NCBI GenBank assembly: GCA_007026445.1
Contig: VDMD01000092.1
Coordinates: 35,463-99,462 of the forward strand
Direction: 5' to 3'
Length of the DNA: 64,000 nucleotides
From: Schizophyllum amplum
Lineage: Eukaryota; Basidiomycota; Agaricomycetes; Agaricales; Schizophyllaceae
In this document: in pieces, positions 52,901 to 62,350 of the stretch
How positions within the stretch are numbered: position 1 is the stretch's first letter
Layout: each line of letters opens with the position of its first letter
Program-made: the position numbers and the translations under genes
Notes under the pieces: generated by a model
Database searches by the model: none
Told to the model about the DNA's origin: nothing
What the model saw: only the letters and a program-made list of their open reading frames with translations

Positions 52901-54790
52901 CTCGTAACGGCAAGCTGAGTCGCGGGGTGAACCTACACACAAGGACAGTCAGGCGACTACACCACAAACGCGATATGGAAGGAACGCACCATGACTGACG
53001 CCCCATTCGTGTCCACATCTGACGTCTTCGTCAATTTTGGTGCCGTTGACGGACCGGCCTCTTGTTCCTCCATGAGTAGGTCTTGCGTCGACTCCTCTTG
53101 CTCCTGCCGCAACAAGATACGATCCTGCTGAGAGTCCACGTCCTCGTCTTCGTTCATTTCCGCTGCCGGGCTCCTCGGCGCACCGTTAGCACGCGCAGCG
53201 CTATCGGCATCCCCAGCACCACCATCGAAGTCGACGTACGACTCCATCTCCCGCGTCGCATCGTCGATTTCGTCCATCTCAGCAGGTCTATTGACCTCCA
53301 TCAACTGGTCGGCTTCTGGCTGTAGCCGCCGATAGGAATCAAGAACGTCTCCGAGTGGTCGTCGTGGCTTCCGCGCAGGCGCAGGACTACGCTGCATCTC
53401 GCCAATCATCATGTCATTACGCACAGGCGATAGGACGTCGTCTCCCTCGATGGCTACACTGGTATCCTGAACAACACCTTCCGATTGAGTGCGCCGCTTC
53501 TCAGGCGAGAACTCGGATATCGTCTCCGCTTGAGTGGGCCCGCCGGCGCTCTCGATAGCGCTTCCGCTCGGCGGAAGGCCATTGAAATTTGAGGGTGATA
53601 CCCGCGGTAGGGGTCTGAGTGGCTTGGTCGCAGTTGGCCGCTTCTTTCTGCGTGGCAGCTCTGGGGTTGGAGGATTCGGGCGTACAGGAGATTGCGGGGG
53701 ATCAGCTGTGCCAGTCTTGGACTGAGCAGGTGCCGGGGGAGGCGACGCGTTGCGCTTATTTGGAGACGTTTCGAATAGCTGTGGAGACGGGTGCGCCTGA
53801 GGCGACGGTGGCCTAGATACAGAGGCATGCTCGACTGGTAGTTCGGAATTGCTGTCTTGCCGTCGATTGCCCTTCCCAGATGCTTCAGGAAGACGGGGTA
53901 CTGGTAGCTTTGAGCGCGCGGCTTCATACAACTCCCAGCGAGATTTGAGTGTTGGATCAAGATCGCGGGTGTCTATGCTAGGTCTGCGATGGGCGATAGA
54001 CGATCGAGAACGCATGCTGTCTGCAAGATAGTCAGCGGCGGATGGACTTTCTATCGGCGTACACACCGCCTGCACCGGAACGCTGGGTTGACTTCGATGG
54101 GCGCGACATGCTTTGGTCTTCTTCGTCTCCCCGAGCAGGTTGCTCGGCCGTTTGCTTCCTGCGCAAACTAGACGTGCGCGTAGCCGCGGTCGGTCGAGAC
54201 TCATGTTGAGATGTGGTGGAGGCAGAGTGGCGTCGAGCGACATCTGATTCTAGTGCTCTGCGCGATTGACTTGGTTCTGTTTGCCGACGGGACACTGTAG
54301 AGGAGCTTGTTTCGGCCGTGAATGCGCCCTGCGTGGGTTTGGAGGGTTTCCTTTTGGGTGGTCCCACGCGCGTAACAGTCTGGGAGTCGACAGTGGGTTC
54401 CACTTTCCGCTTCTTCTTTGGACGCGAGGGAGAGGGGCTACGTTCTCGCGCAGCAGATGAAGTATTTCGCGAAGTCGACGCCTTCTCTGACACTGTGAGC
54501 TCGGTTAGCGCGCGTCTTATCGCCCTGCAAGTGCGCGCACCTTGCTTCCGCCTTTTCTGTCTCTGTCGCCAGTCCAAAACCATGCCGTCGTTGCAGTTCT
54601 TCTTAGGCTCCCATGTCGACGCGTATTTCTCTCCTGAACGAGGGTTCGGGTCCCACTTGACCTTGAACGCGTCTTCCCGCTCGCCGACGATCGTTCCGGT
54701 CCAGGTTTGCTCTCCTTCTAGCGGGGGGCTGTACTTTGGAGCGCCGTCCCTTGATACTTCTTCGCGGTTGTACTTGCGCTTCGCAGCCAT
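49985..54790 (-). CDS. Chromo-like domain protein with a very long coiled coil, 1501 aa, six exons
   Basis: Minus-strand exons 54790-54541, 54492-54076, 54020-52990, 52932-52795, 52709-50082 and 50026-49985 total exactly 1502 codons. Exon 1 alone encodes a chromo-like domain (residues ~18-72): TWTGTIVGERED, FKVKWDPNP and STWEPKKNCNDGMVLDW match the chromo pattern of a VKW strand and TWEP followed by a C-terminal helix. A basic nuclear-signal-like stretch (RPKKKRKVEPT) follows. Residues ~110-570 are disordered, Ser/Pro-rich and acidic near MDEIDDATREMESY. From ~630 to ~1470 the protein is an almost uninterrupted coiled coil, including a heptad-like Ala/Glu/Lys run (KAAEEKVKAAEEKVQ). The second intron uses donor CCG|GTGCAG. 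I infer a nuclear, chromatin-linked structural protein. Its two halves are usually found in different proteins. Confidence 0.88.
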
Positions 54791-55372
54791 GGCGCTGTAC
54801 AACGGCGAGCGATGATGAAAGCGAAGGACAAGGAGGTATTTGAAATTATCGGCAAATGCCGAAGGCAAGTTCAATGTTCGACTTGAACGCCGAGTCTTGT
54901 GTAAGCATCAGTAACTTGCAAGACGCGCTGCGTTCAAGCCAAACCTGCCACGAGTATTTAATGCAGCGTAAGATCAAAAGTAAAGGTGAGTACTTCATTG
55001 ACGAGTCAACGGACCGCGCGCGCGTTAAACAAGAGACGATCTCCAGGCAGTCCACCTTGAAGTACGTGACTATGGCCATTATACACCCATTTGGAACGGC
55101 TGCCCACCGAAGACGAATGTACTGATTACAGCGAGGAGTAAAGTGCAGTTATCATGAGATACAAAGAGCCGGCCCAACCATCATGGGTCCTTCAGTCATT
55201 GTCATCAACATGCATGACTTCGCGTTCAAGGTCTGCCTTCGGAAGCTCCTCTATGCACCCCAGAGACTCGCGCACCATCCTCGCTTCATCCCCGATGACA
55301 TCCTCGTCGGCCACAGGCTCAGGATTCCCCCACGTCGAGTAGGGGCAGTACATGCCCTGTAAGATTGGACCT
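54791..55372. other. Intergenic region with possible extra C-terminal exon
   Basis: The first ~400 bases are the promoter side of the chromo/coiled-coil gene. On the minus strand 55455-55195 there is another open, acidic, protein-like stretch (PEPVADEDVIGDEARMV) in a different frame from the end of the CK1-like gene. It could be an alternative last exon of that kinase. Nothing else is recognised. Confidence 0.4.
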
Positions 55373-56560
55373 TCAAGAGACGAATGCGAACTCGGCTTCG
55401 GGCGAACGGCGACAGCGGCGGGTGCACCGTTCCCGCGGCGCTCTCCGACCTTCACGAAGCTTCACGCCTCGATCCGCAGGGTTGTACAGTGGGCGTCCGC
55501 AAAGCTCAGGGGCAATCGTAAGGAATCGGCGCCTCCATCCGGCGTAGTCAGGCGTCTCTTGAAATTCTAAGGAGCGCGTATAGTCGATAAACTCCCCAAA
55601 GACGGGATCATAGCCACTGCAAAGCGCGGCGCCACTCCAGGTCTGCTTGACTGCGAAACAATCGGAACGGTTGGCCTGATACCACGGTAAGCCATCGCAG
55701 AGAAGGGCCGCAATCGTGTACGCAAGTGATTCCATGTCATCCCGACGGGATAGACCTGCACGGTGCATATAAGCGGCCGGGGAATGACACGCAGCACGCT
55801 GGTAAGAAAGCATGCTCACCGCGATGCAGGTGCATGTTGAGGCTGACGAAGGCCCTCGTTCCAATCACATATTTCGTTTTCGTTGGCCGCACGTGCTCAT
55901 GAGTGCTAGAGTCGAAGTAGACCTTTGCCATTGCCAAGCCGAAGTCGATGAGCTTGATCAGCCCCGATGCCGGGTTGAGGTCGAAGAGAAAATTGAAAGG
56001 CTTGACGTCGCAATGCACGATGTGGTGGGAATGAACGTATTCAAGAGCGTCGATCTGAGGATAAAGGGTCTTCAATTATGGGGCTGGCAGATTGGGACAA
56101 CCGGCTCACCATCTGGCAGGCCTATGCGACAAGGTTCGGCATGGTGAGTCCTTCGAAGTCTCCCATATAAGACATTGTCTATGTCGGCGCCCAGCAGCTC
56201 GAGGGCCATATACTCGAAGCAGTTAGATCTTCCATAAGCAAAAACCTGAGGAATATTGCGATGGCCTGGTCGGCACAATTGTCAGTCAATATTCAATCCC
56301 TGAGCGCGACAGAAGATCGGCTACTCACCCTTGAGGGCCAATAGGGTGTAAGCTTCGTGGCGCAGCATGGGATTTTTGGTTGTGGGCGCCCATGAACTCT
56401 TATTCACCGCAACAACTCGCTCCTCCGGATCGCTCGTTATTCGCCCTGTGTAAACTGTCGAACGAGTATGTTAAGACCTTCCTGCTGTAATCTTCTACGC
56501 TCTAGAGCAGGACTTACCGCATGCACCGAACGAAATCAGCTTATCAGTTTCCACGCGCAT
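55373..56560 (-). pseudogene. CK1-like protein kinase, frame disturbed in the middle
   Basis: Casein-kinase-1-type motifs are clear on the minus strand. Exon 1 is 56560-56518 and exon 2 is 56454-56339. Exon 3 from 56265 shows HRNIPQVFAYG and MALELLGADIDN. A later exon (56054-55820) shows ALEYVHSHHIVHCDVKPFNF and LIKLIDFGLA, and the last (55755-55373) shows SRRDDMESLAYTI and DGLPWYQ. HCDVKP replaces the usual HRDIKP. Between LGADIDN and ALEYVH the homologous segment (GDFEGLTMPNLVA) is in the wrong frame after a GGG (56162-56164) and contains TAG (56124-56122). One 52-nt GT-AG interval (56122-56173) would remove both defects but delete ~17 residues of the kinase N-lobe/C-lobe linker. It may be a pseudogene, an intron newly made from exon, or a sequence error. 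A TATATAA element lies near 56697. Confidence 0.65.
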
Positions 56561-57002
56561 CCTTGGACGGACGCTGACAACTCAAAGCAACAACTTGCCC
56601 AAAAGCGATCGCCCAAATGGTGAAGAAAAGAAGAGTGCGTAACAGCTTTCAGTCCGATCAGCATTCGCGACCCTCCGATCGCGAAGGAAGGAGTGTATAT
56701 AATGTGCCACACCTGTAGCACGCTGTGAGTTACGAGGCCGAGAGACCGAACTCGCATCTCAACGGTGAGGGGTAGAACTGAGATGGACACGGAGACACTC
56801 ATCATCCGAAAATGAACACAATGACTGCCTAATCGGGAATGTCTAAGCGGAGCTGCAGCCTGCCGGCATCGGACCCAGCGCGGACCCTTACCCTACACTC
56901 CGCACTGATAGTACTGGTCCTCTGGATGGCGATGTACGACGCGTACAAAATTGGTGACTACTGGCTGAAGCCCTCTTCTTCTGTCGCTCATGGCGTTCAC
57001 GA
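56561..57002. other. Intergenic region upstream of the CK1-like gene
   Basis: This 442-bp gap carries the promoter of the minus-strand CK1-like gene and the 3' flank of the next minus-strand gene. A short plus-strand open frame (56839-57036) overlaps the coding exon of that gene and has no support. Confidence 0.5.
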
Positions 57003-57680
57003 TCACATTCCCGGCTCTTCGTTCAAATGTTGCTGAGCAGCTGTGCTTTGCTCCGGGTCGCGTCTGTCGACTTGCTGTCAGCTGAAGCTCTGTGTTGCTA
57101 CTTACCAGCTCGTGACAGTCCTTCCTGCACCGCCAGGAGGCGCGCAATCTCGACGTTTCATCCTGGCCAGGCCGGGGGTGTTGGGGGCTTTGAGTCCTCC
57201 TCCTTTCGAAGTTGCGGAAGGCGTCCGCCAGTTCGACGCTGTTCGTCAATGCCGATTGAAACAGCATTGCGCCGACCGGTGCGCTTACCTGCAGGCTATC
57301 TTCAAAGTCACGTAGGGCGCCACTCCGTGGGTCCCATTTGGCAGGTGCAGAGTAGCTTCGCCGCTTGCTGTGCGCAAGTGTGTGATTTTCAACAGCCGTA
57401 CTCCGTCCTTCACAGTGCGCATGTTGCGCACGAGCATTGGTTCCTCGCGCATATCAGTCGCATGCTCAAATTCTTTTGGCCAAGTCAAAGGTTCCCATAT
57501 TGTCTCTCGGTTGCTTGCCGGCTGCCATGACCTGAGCCAATGGCGAAGAAGGCGGCTGAATACCTGTCCAAGGCGACTACTTAGGGTGCCCCCAAGACCA
57601 CACGGACTACATCCGTTCCCGAAACGGAGACCGCGCAATACGTGGCTTTCCATCATCTCTCTCAACGGACCAGGAGCCAT
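57003..57680 (-). CDS. Unrecognised small protein, 198 aa, three exons
   Basis: Minus-strand exons 57680-57289, 57238-57106 and 57074-57003 give exactly 199 codons, with good donors (AG|GTAAGC, CTG|GTAAGT) and CAG acceptors. The product starts MAPGPLREMMESHVLRG, is rich in Arg and Leu, and contains SRLGQVFSRLLRHWLRSW, WEPLTWPKEFEHATD and HLRTASGEATLHLPNG. The middle is Ser/Arg-rich, and the end is Gln/Glu-rich. I see no signal peptide or transmembrane span and recognise no family. Its start codon lies 68 bases from that of the divergent aldo-keto reductase gene. Confidence 0.55.
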
Positions 57681-57748
57681 CGTAGCTGTCAGTATAAAAG
57701 AAGTGAAAGTGCTACGTCGATAACCTAGTCTCCTTCACTTCCACCAAC
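57681..57748. promoter_or_regulatory. 68-bp divergent intergenic region with TATA box
   Basis: The sequence AGTATAAAAG (57691-57700) points to the aldo-keto reductase ATG at 57749, 50 bases away. The ATG of the opposite gene is at 57680, so both would share this tiny region. Confidence 0.55.
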
Positions 57749-59179
57749 ATGTCCACCTCACCTGCAAAGTACGTTCAGCTGGGCAAGAGCGGTCTCCGCG
57801 TCTCACTGCCCATTGTACGTCTTGAGCAGTCAATACGCTCAATGGCATTGCTGACGGATTTTGCATGCATCTAGGTTGGAGCTGCCAGCTACGGGAATCC
57901 CAAATGGGCGGTACGCGAGTGCGATAACCAAGTCTGAAGTGTGCGTTGACCCGCTTTCCTTACCAGGCTGCAGACAAGTCGGGTCAATGGGTGAAGGGCG
58001 AGGACGAGGCTCTCCCTATCTTGAAGGCTGCATGGGATCGCGGGATCAAGTACGTACGCAGTGCGCACGTAGTTCCGCAGATGCGCATACTCAATGAAGC
58101 CCTTTATAGCACCATCGACACGTCGAACAATTACTCAAACGGCGATTCCGAGCGCATTGTCGCCAAATTCATCGAGAAGGTACGCGTCGCGGTATACATT
58201 CAAGTTTTGCATTTTCACTGTCTTGTCAGCACCACATCCCGCGTGAGGAGATCGTCATCATGACTAAGTGCTGGGGGCTCGTAGGAAAGGGCGACGATCA
58301 CGACCTCTTTACCGTCATGCAATTCCCGACCATCAACAACCGCAAGGAATATATCAACCAGTCTGGTCTTTCGCGTACAGCGATCTTCAATGCCGTCGAG
58401 GGGTCGTTGGCGCGCCTGAACACGACGTACATCGACCTCTACCAGATCCACCGTTACGATTTCACGACGCCCCCCGAGGAGACCATGAAGGCCTTGCATG
58501 ATCTCGTTGAGTCAGGCAAGGTTCGCTACCTCGGCGCTAGCTCCATGCGCTGCTGGCAGTTTGCGCTCCTGAACGAGGTGGCGGAGAAGAACGGGTGGAC
58601 AAAATTCGCCAGCATGCAAGACGAATACTCGCTCGTCTATCGTGAGGAGGTCAGTTGTCGTATTCGATGATCGCCTTCACTATTGCTCATTCATGCGGTT
58701 GCAGGAGCGCGAGATGTTGCCATATTGCCAGTATCATGGTATCGGCGTGATCCCATGGTCGCCCCTTGCCGGAGGTCAACTCGCGCGCCCATTGAATGCG
58801 AGCGAGACTGCGCGCTCGAAATCATTCGCGGCCTGGGTCAGCCCGACTCAGGAAGCTGACCAGCAGATCAACAAGCGCGTGGAAGAGATCGCCAAGAAGC
58901 GTGGTTGGAAGATGTCCCAGGTATGTCATTGGCTCTGTCTCACCAATGTTCTGCGCGAACAATTGTACAGGTTGCGCTCGCCTGGGTGCAGCGGAACGTC
59001 GCGAGCCCCATTGTTGGCTTGAACTCGATCAATCGTGTCGACGAAAGCATCGTCGATGGCGAGTTGACCGAGGAAGAGGTTCAGTACTTGGAAGAACCGT
59101 AAGTCCGCTCACATACTATTGTTTTCGTGCACTGACGCTTCATAGGTACCAGCCAAGGGATGTCCGCAATCATGCTTAG
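57749..59179 (+). CDS. Aldo-keto reductase (aryl-alcohol dehydrogenase-like), 350 aa, eight exons
   Basis: This NADPH-dependent reductase should act on aldehydes or ketones, possibly aromatic ones. Exons 57749-57814, 57875-57910, 57967-58049, 58110-58179, 58230-58649, 58705-58920, 58971-59098 and 59146-59179 give exactly 351 codons. The catalytic tetrad is Asp65 and Tyr70 ([10 protein letters not shown]), Lys98 (IVIMTKCWG) and His159 (DLYQIHRYD). Other family blocks are [52 protein letters not shown] and [14 protein letters not shown]. The group resembles fungal aryl-alcohol dehydrogenases, which in wood-decay fungi recycle veratraldehyde-type aryl aldehydes; that role is inference. There is no targeting signal, so it is probably cytosolic. 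Confidence 0.95.
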
Positions 59180-59781
59180 AAATATTGGTACGGGTATGAA
59201 CAGACGCGCGATTTGGTTCTTATGCCTCCCAACGTATGCGCTGTATGATACTGACGATTTGATGACATATATCTTCCGAAACAACCTTCTACATCTGTAG
59301 TCATGACTGGCAATTTTTTGTCAGGTAGCAAGTCGTGCGCCGCTGTTCTCTCACCGCCTCTGCCGAGGCCATGTGCTGTTGAAGGTGATCTTCCGCTACT
59401 TATTTCGGTGGCTGTCGACTTATCGACCACATATTTGCCCACATGGCCCACACACGGAAGGGTCGGATGGGGGCAAAGGAGGAGTCCGCGGCAGAAGCAA
59501 GCTGAAGGAGCGGCATGTGCAGATGCTGCTGAGGGCCAAACCGGGGCCAAAGTGACCTTTTGTGCTGCAACTCCGAGAAGACTTGTGTGCGGGCGACGTG
59601 CATGCTGATGGGTCCTTACACACATAGCCACTGGCCGTGCAGGCAGCGTAGGCGTCACAGGTGCGGAGGGGAGCAGGCGGCGTAGGAGATCAAACGGTAA
59701 TTACTGTACGGGTGTAACATAACACAACGACAAAACGGTGAGGGCGCACCTCACCGGTGGCATGTAGGACGACCGCCCCCT
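59180..59781. other. Intergenic region between convergent AKR and PQ-loop genes
   Basis: This 602-bp stretch shows no conserved protein or tandem repeat. Short open frames on both strands around 59300-59660 overlap each other and have no splice or family support. Confidence 0.55.
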
Positions 59782-61415
59782 TTACTTCCCGCCTCGCCCA
59801 AACCAACCCTTCCATATCGTATCATTCTCCTGCAGCGTATCTGACTTCGCCTGATTCTTCCCGGGTCCTCTCTCCTCCTCAGCCCCCTCCGCCACACTCA
59901 CCGTACTCGAAATCATACCCTCCGCCGCAGCCGCCACGTTGCCACCCAACAACGGCGTCGTCTCCGTCGCCTGCACAGCACCTCCCGGCCACGCGCTTCT
60001 CCGCATCGTGCTCCCCACGATATCCTCCTCCACCGCGCTCTCGATCGCTGCCGCTAGCGCCGCGCGTACCGCCTGCGGCTCCTCCTCTTCGTCCACCTGC
60101 AGCCCGGGCACGCTGACGTCGCTCTCGGGGCGCGACGACGACGGCCGGCGGTGTGCGTGGTGGTGGCTGCTCTGGTGGTACGGCGACTCGGGCAGCGGGT
60201 GACCGAAGTCGTCGATTCCCAGCCGGAGCTGGCGAAACTTCCAGCAGATGCACATGATGAGGAGGGTGCCCTGCATAACCCCTGCGACGGCGAAGGTGAT
60301 CCAGCCTGTGAGGTAGGGCTGTGTTTAGTGCGAACGGATGAAGAGGAAGGCAGGAGGAAGCGTACTGGTCCAGTTCGTATCGGGGCGGAGAGCAATGCTG
60401 AGGACCATGAGTACAGCGCCCGGGCTTTGGATCATCATCATGACGATACTGAGCGCGCCCAACGAGCTTCATGCCGGTATGTGTGTATGATCTGTGGGGC
60501 GTATTGGATGGCGGCGAGCAGCGCGGAGCTAACGCCGAGGAATGTGGCCCATGAGGATAATCTTTGGGGCAGTGGCTGGTTTCTGCATCGGTGGCGGCTG
60601 CGATGTGAGCAGCAAGTATAACGATATAATCACGATCACGGCACTGGAAGCTTTCAGTATACATGCAACATATGGTAGTCTCGAGACGCACAAATGACCG
60701 AAAGTGACCCATGCAAGGATGACCGAGCTCTGCCACTCTTCTGTTCTTTGGGCGTGCTTGATGTGCTTCGACGTGGGTGCTCGGGATCTGAGGCAGGGGT
60801 GATGTACTTCAGGTGTGGGGGGTAGTACAATATGTACAGGACGAAGCTAGAAAGGGCGGTCAGCCGGGAAACATGCAGCACCGACGTGAGCACGCACATC
60901 AAGGTGAAAAAACAGCCATTGTAGGCCCACTTGCACGACTCCAGCGGTCATTTCAAGACATCCTCCGAAGCTCTAGTGGAGACGTCAATGGCCAGGAGAA
61001 GCAGAGTAAACTGATCACGCACGAAGAAGCGACAGCATCTGATGATGCCGAATTGCATGTTGAACCTGAGCTACTCATGAGTGACAGGTCTTGTCACCTC
61101 AGAGTCGTCTCACATGTTGAGCATTCCTGCCGCACTTGAGGTGCTTCCAAGGAGGAGGAACCATGGGCTGAAGCCCTCAGACGAGCCGGCGCGGATGATC
61201 CTAGCGTGCTAAACGGATGTCAGACAAGGGGCATGATGTGTTTGTACGTTCATGGAGTGGAGATATGGAGTGATGCAGAGCACCAGGGAGACGTAGGGGC
61301 AGCATCTGGGGGATGCGTCGCTACACGAATGTACCAGGACGTACTTGGGGAGGTAAGAGATGATCAGGCCGCAACACAAGCCGAACGTCAATGTTGCGGT
61401 GAACCAGTCATGTCG
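59782..61415 (-). CDS. PQ-loop repeat membrane protein, frame interrupted by single-base discrepancies
   Basis: PQ-loop proteins are seven-helix membrane proteins of lysosome/vacuole or Golgi-endosome. Recognisable minus-strand exons are about 61415-61344, 61208-61114, 61065-61023, 60972-60898, 60846-60692, 60597-60366 and 60305-59782. Key segments are CGLIISYLP then ARIIRAGSSEGFSPWFLLLG (first PQ-like loop), VVQVGLQWLF, FVLYILYYPPHLKYI, SSWATFLGVSSALLAAI with YAPQIIHTY (second PQ loop), ALSIVMMMIQSPGAV and MQGTLLIMCICWK. The C-terminus is a soluble acidic tail with a dileucine-like TETTPLLGG motif. The frame needs several one-base corrections, at 61345, the A run 60907-60912, 60474-60475 and 60458-60460. 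These are all short homopolymers or splice sites. The start is not resolved. It is either a sequence-error-laden real gene or a recent pseudogene. Confidence 0.7.
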
Positions 61416-62350
61416 CTGTTGCCATGAAGGTTAAGATATAGAATTCCGTGATGTTCAACATATCATAGATGTCGCCATGAAGGAGGAATATGCGCGTCGG
61501 ATGCCACCAAATGCGGGGAGGGTATTGTAAGCCGTCTCGTTCTTAATTCGGCACTTGGTGAACGCACGGGTTGGCATACTTCCAACATTGAAGATAGAGA
61601 AAGTGAATTGATGGAGAGACAGGAAAGCTCTTTGAGGCCGGCGCGCCTTTGGACGGCTGGTGAACCGAGGTCGCGGGGGTCGCGGTGGTGGCGAAGCGGA
61701 GGTCATTCTCCTGGGCTCGCAAGTGATGCAATCAGAGCTCGGAACGGTCAGACCGGTCGGCAAATGCCGCATCAGCGTCCACATTTTTCAAGCCCTCCCA
61801 CAGGTACATCCAGCGTCAAGGAATGTCCGACCATGCCATATCAATCGCTTTATCTGTGCTACTGTGCTGCTATTGAGGAGCCAGCCGCACTCCACAGAGA
61901 AAGCCGCGTCCAACGCCAGGATTACTGACCAACCGTTCGTCCACAGGTTTCTTCCGATCGATTGCTCTACATACTGACCAAGGATGTGTTTGCGTTTTGT
62001 CGTTCAATAAAATGTATGCAAACATTCATTCTGAGCTTTCTTAGCGCAGGCTGCATTGTCAAGCGGCTGGTCACTGGTCAAGGATCGAGATGCCCAAGCC
62101 GGTTCTTGGCTGGAAGGCACGACTCACGATTGCCAAGGCTCTTGACCTCAGTCTCTTTGCCCCCTCTTGAGGCGCTTGGCTAAGCACGTTTGTTCGCCGT
62201 CGATATTGACGCTCCAAGTAGCGTCAACTACATCCCCTCGTGCGTGGTTCGAGGTGACTTATAACGCGGCTCAATGCAATGAGGCCGCCGTGGTACCACC
62301 CATCCCCCCCTTCCTCCTCTGATCTCCTGTTCCCCAGTCAACCGCCAAAC
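61416..62350. other. Intergenic region, possible first exon of the PQ-loop gene
   Basis: The N-terminus of the PQ-loop gene must lie near 61420-61500 on the minus strand, but no unique start could be fixed. The remaining ~850 bases, including the promoter of the phosphate transporter, show no gene or repeat that I recognise. Confidence 0.45.
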
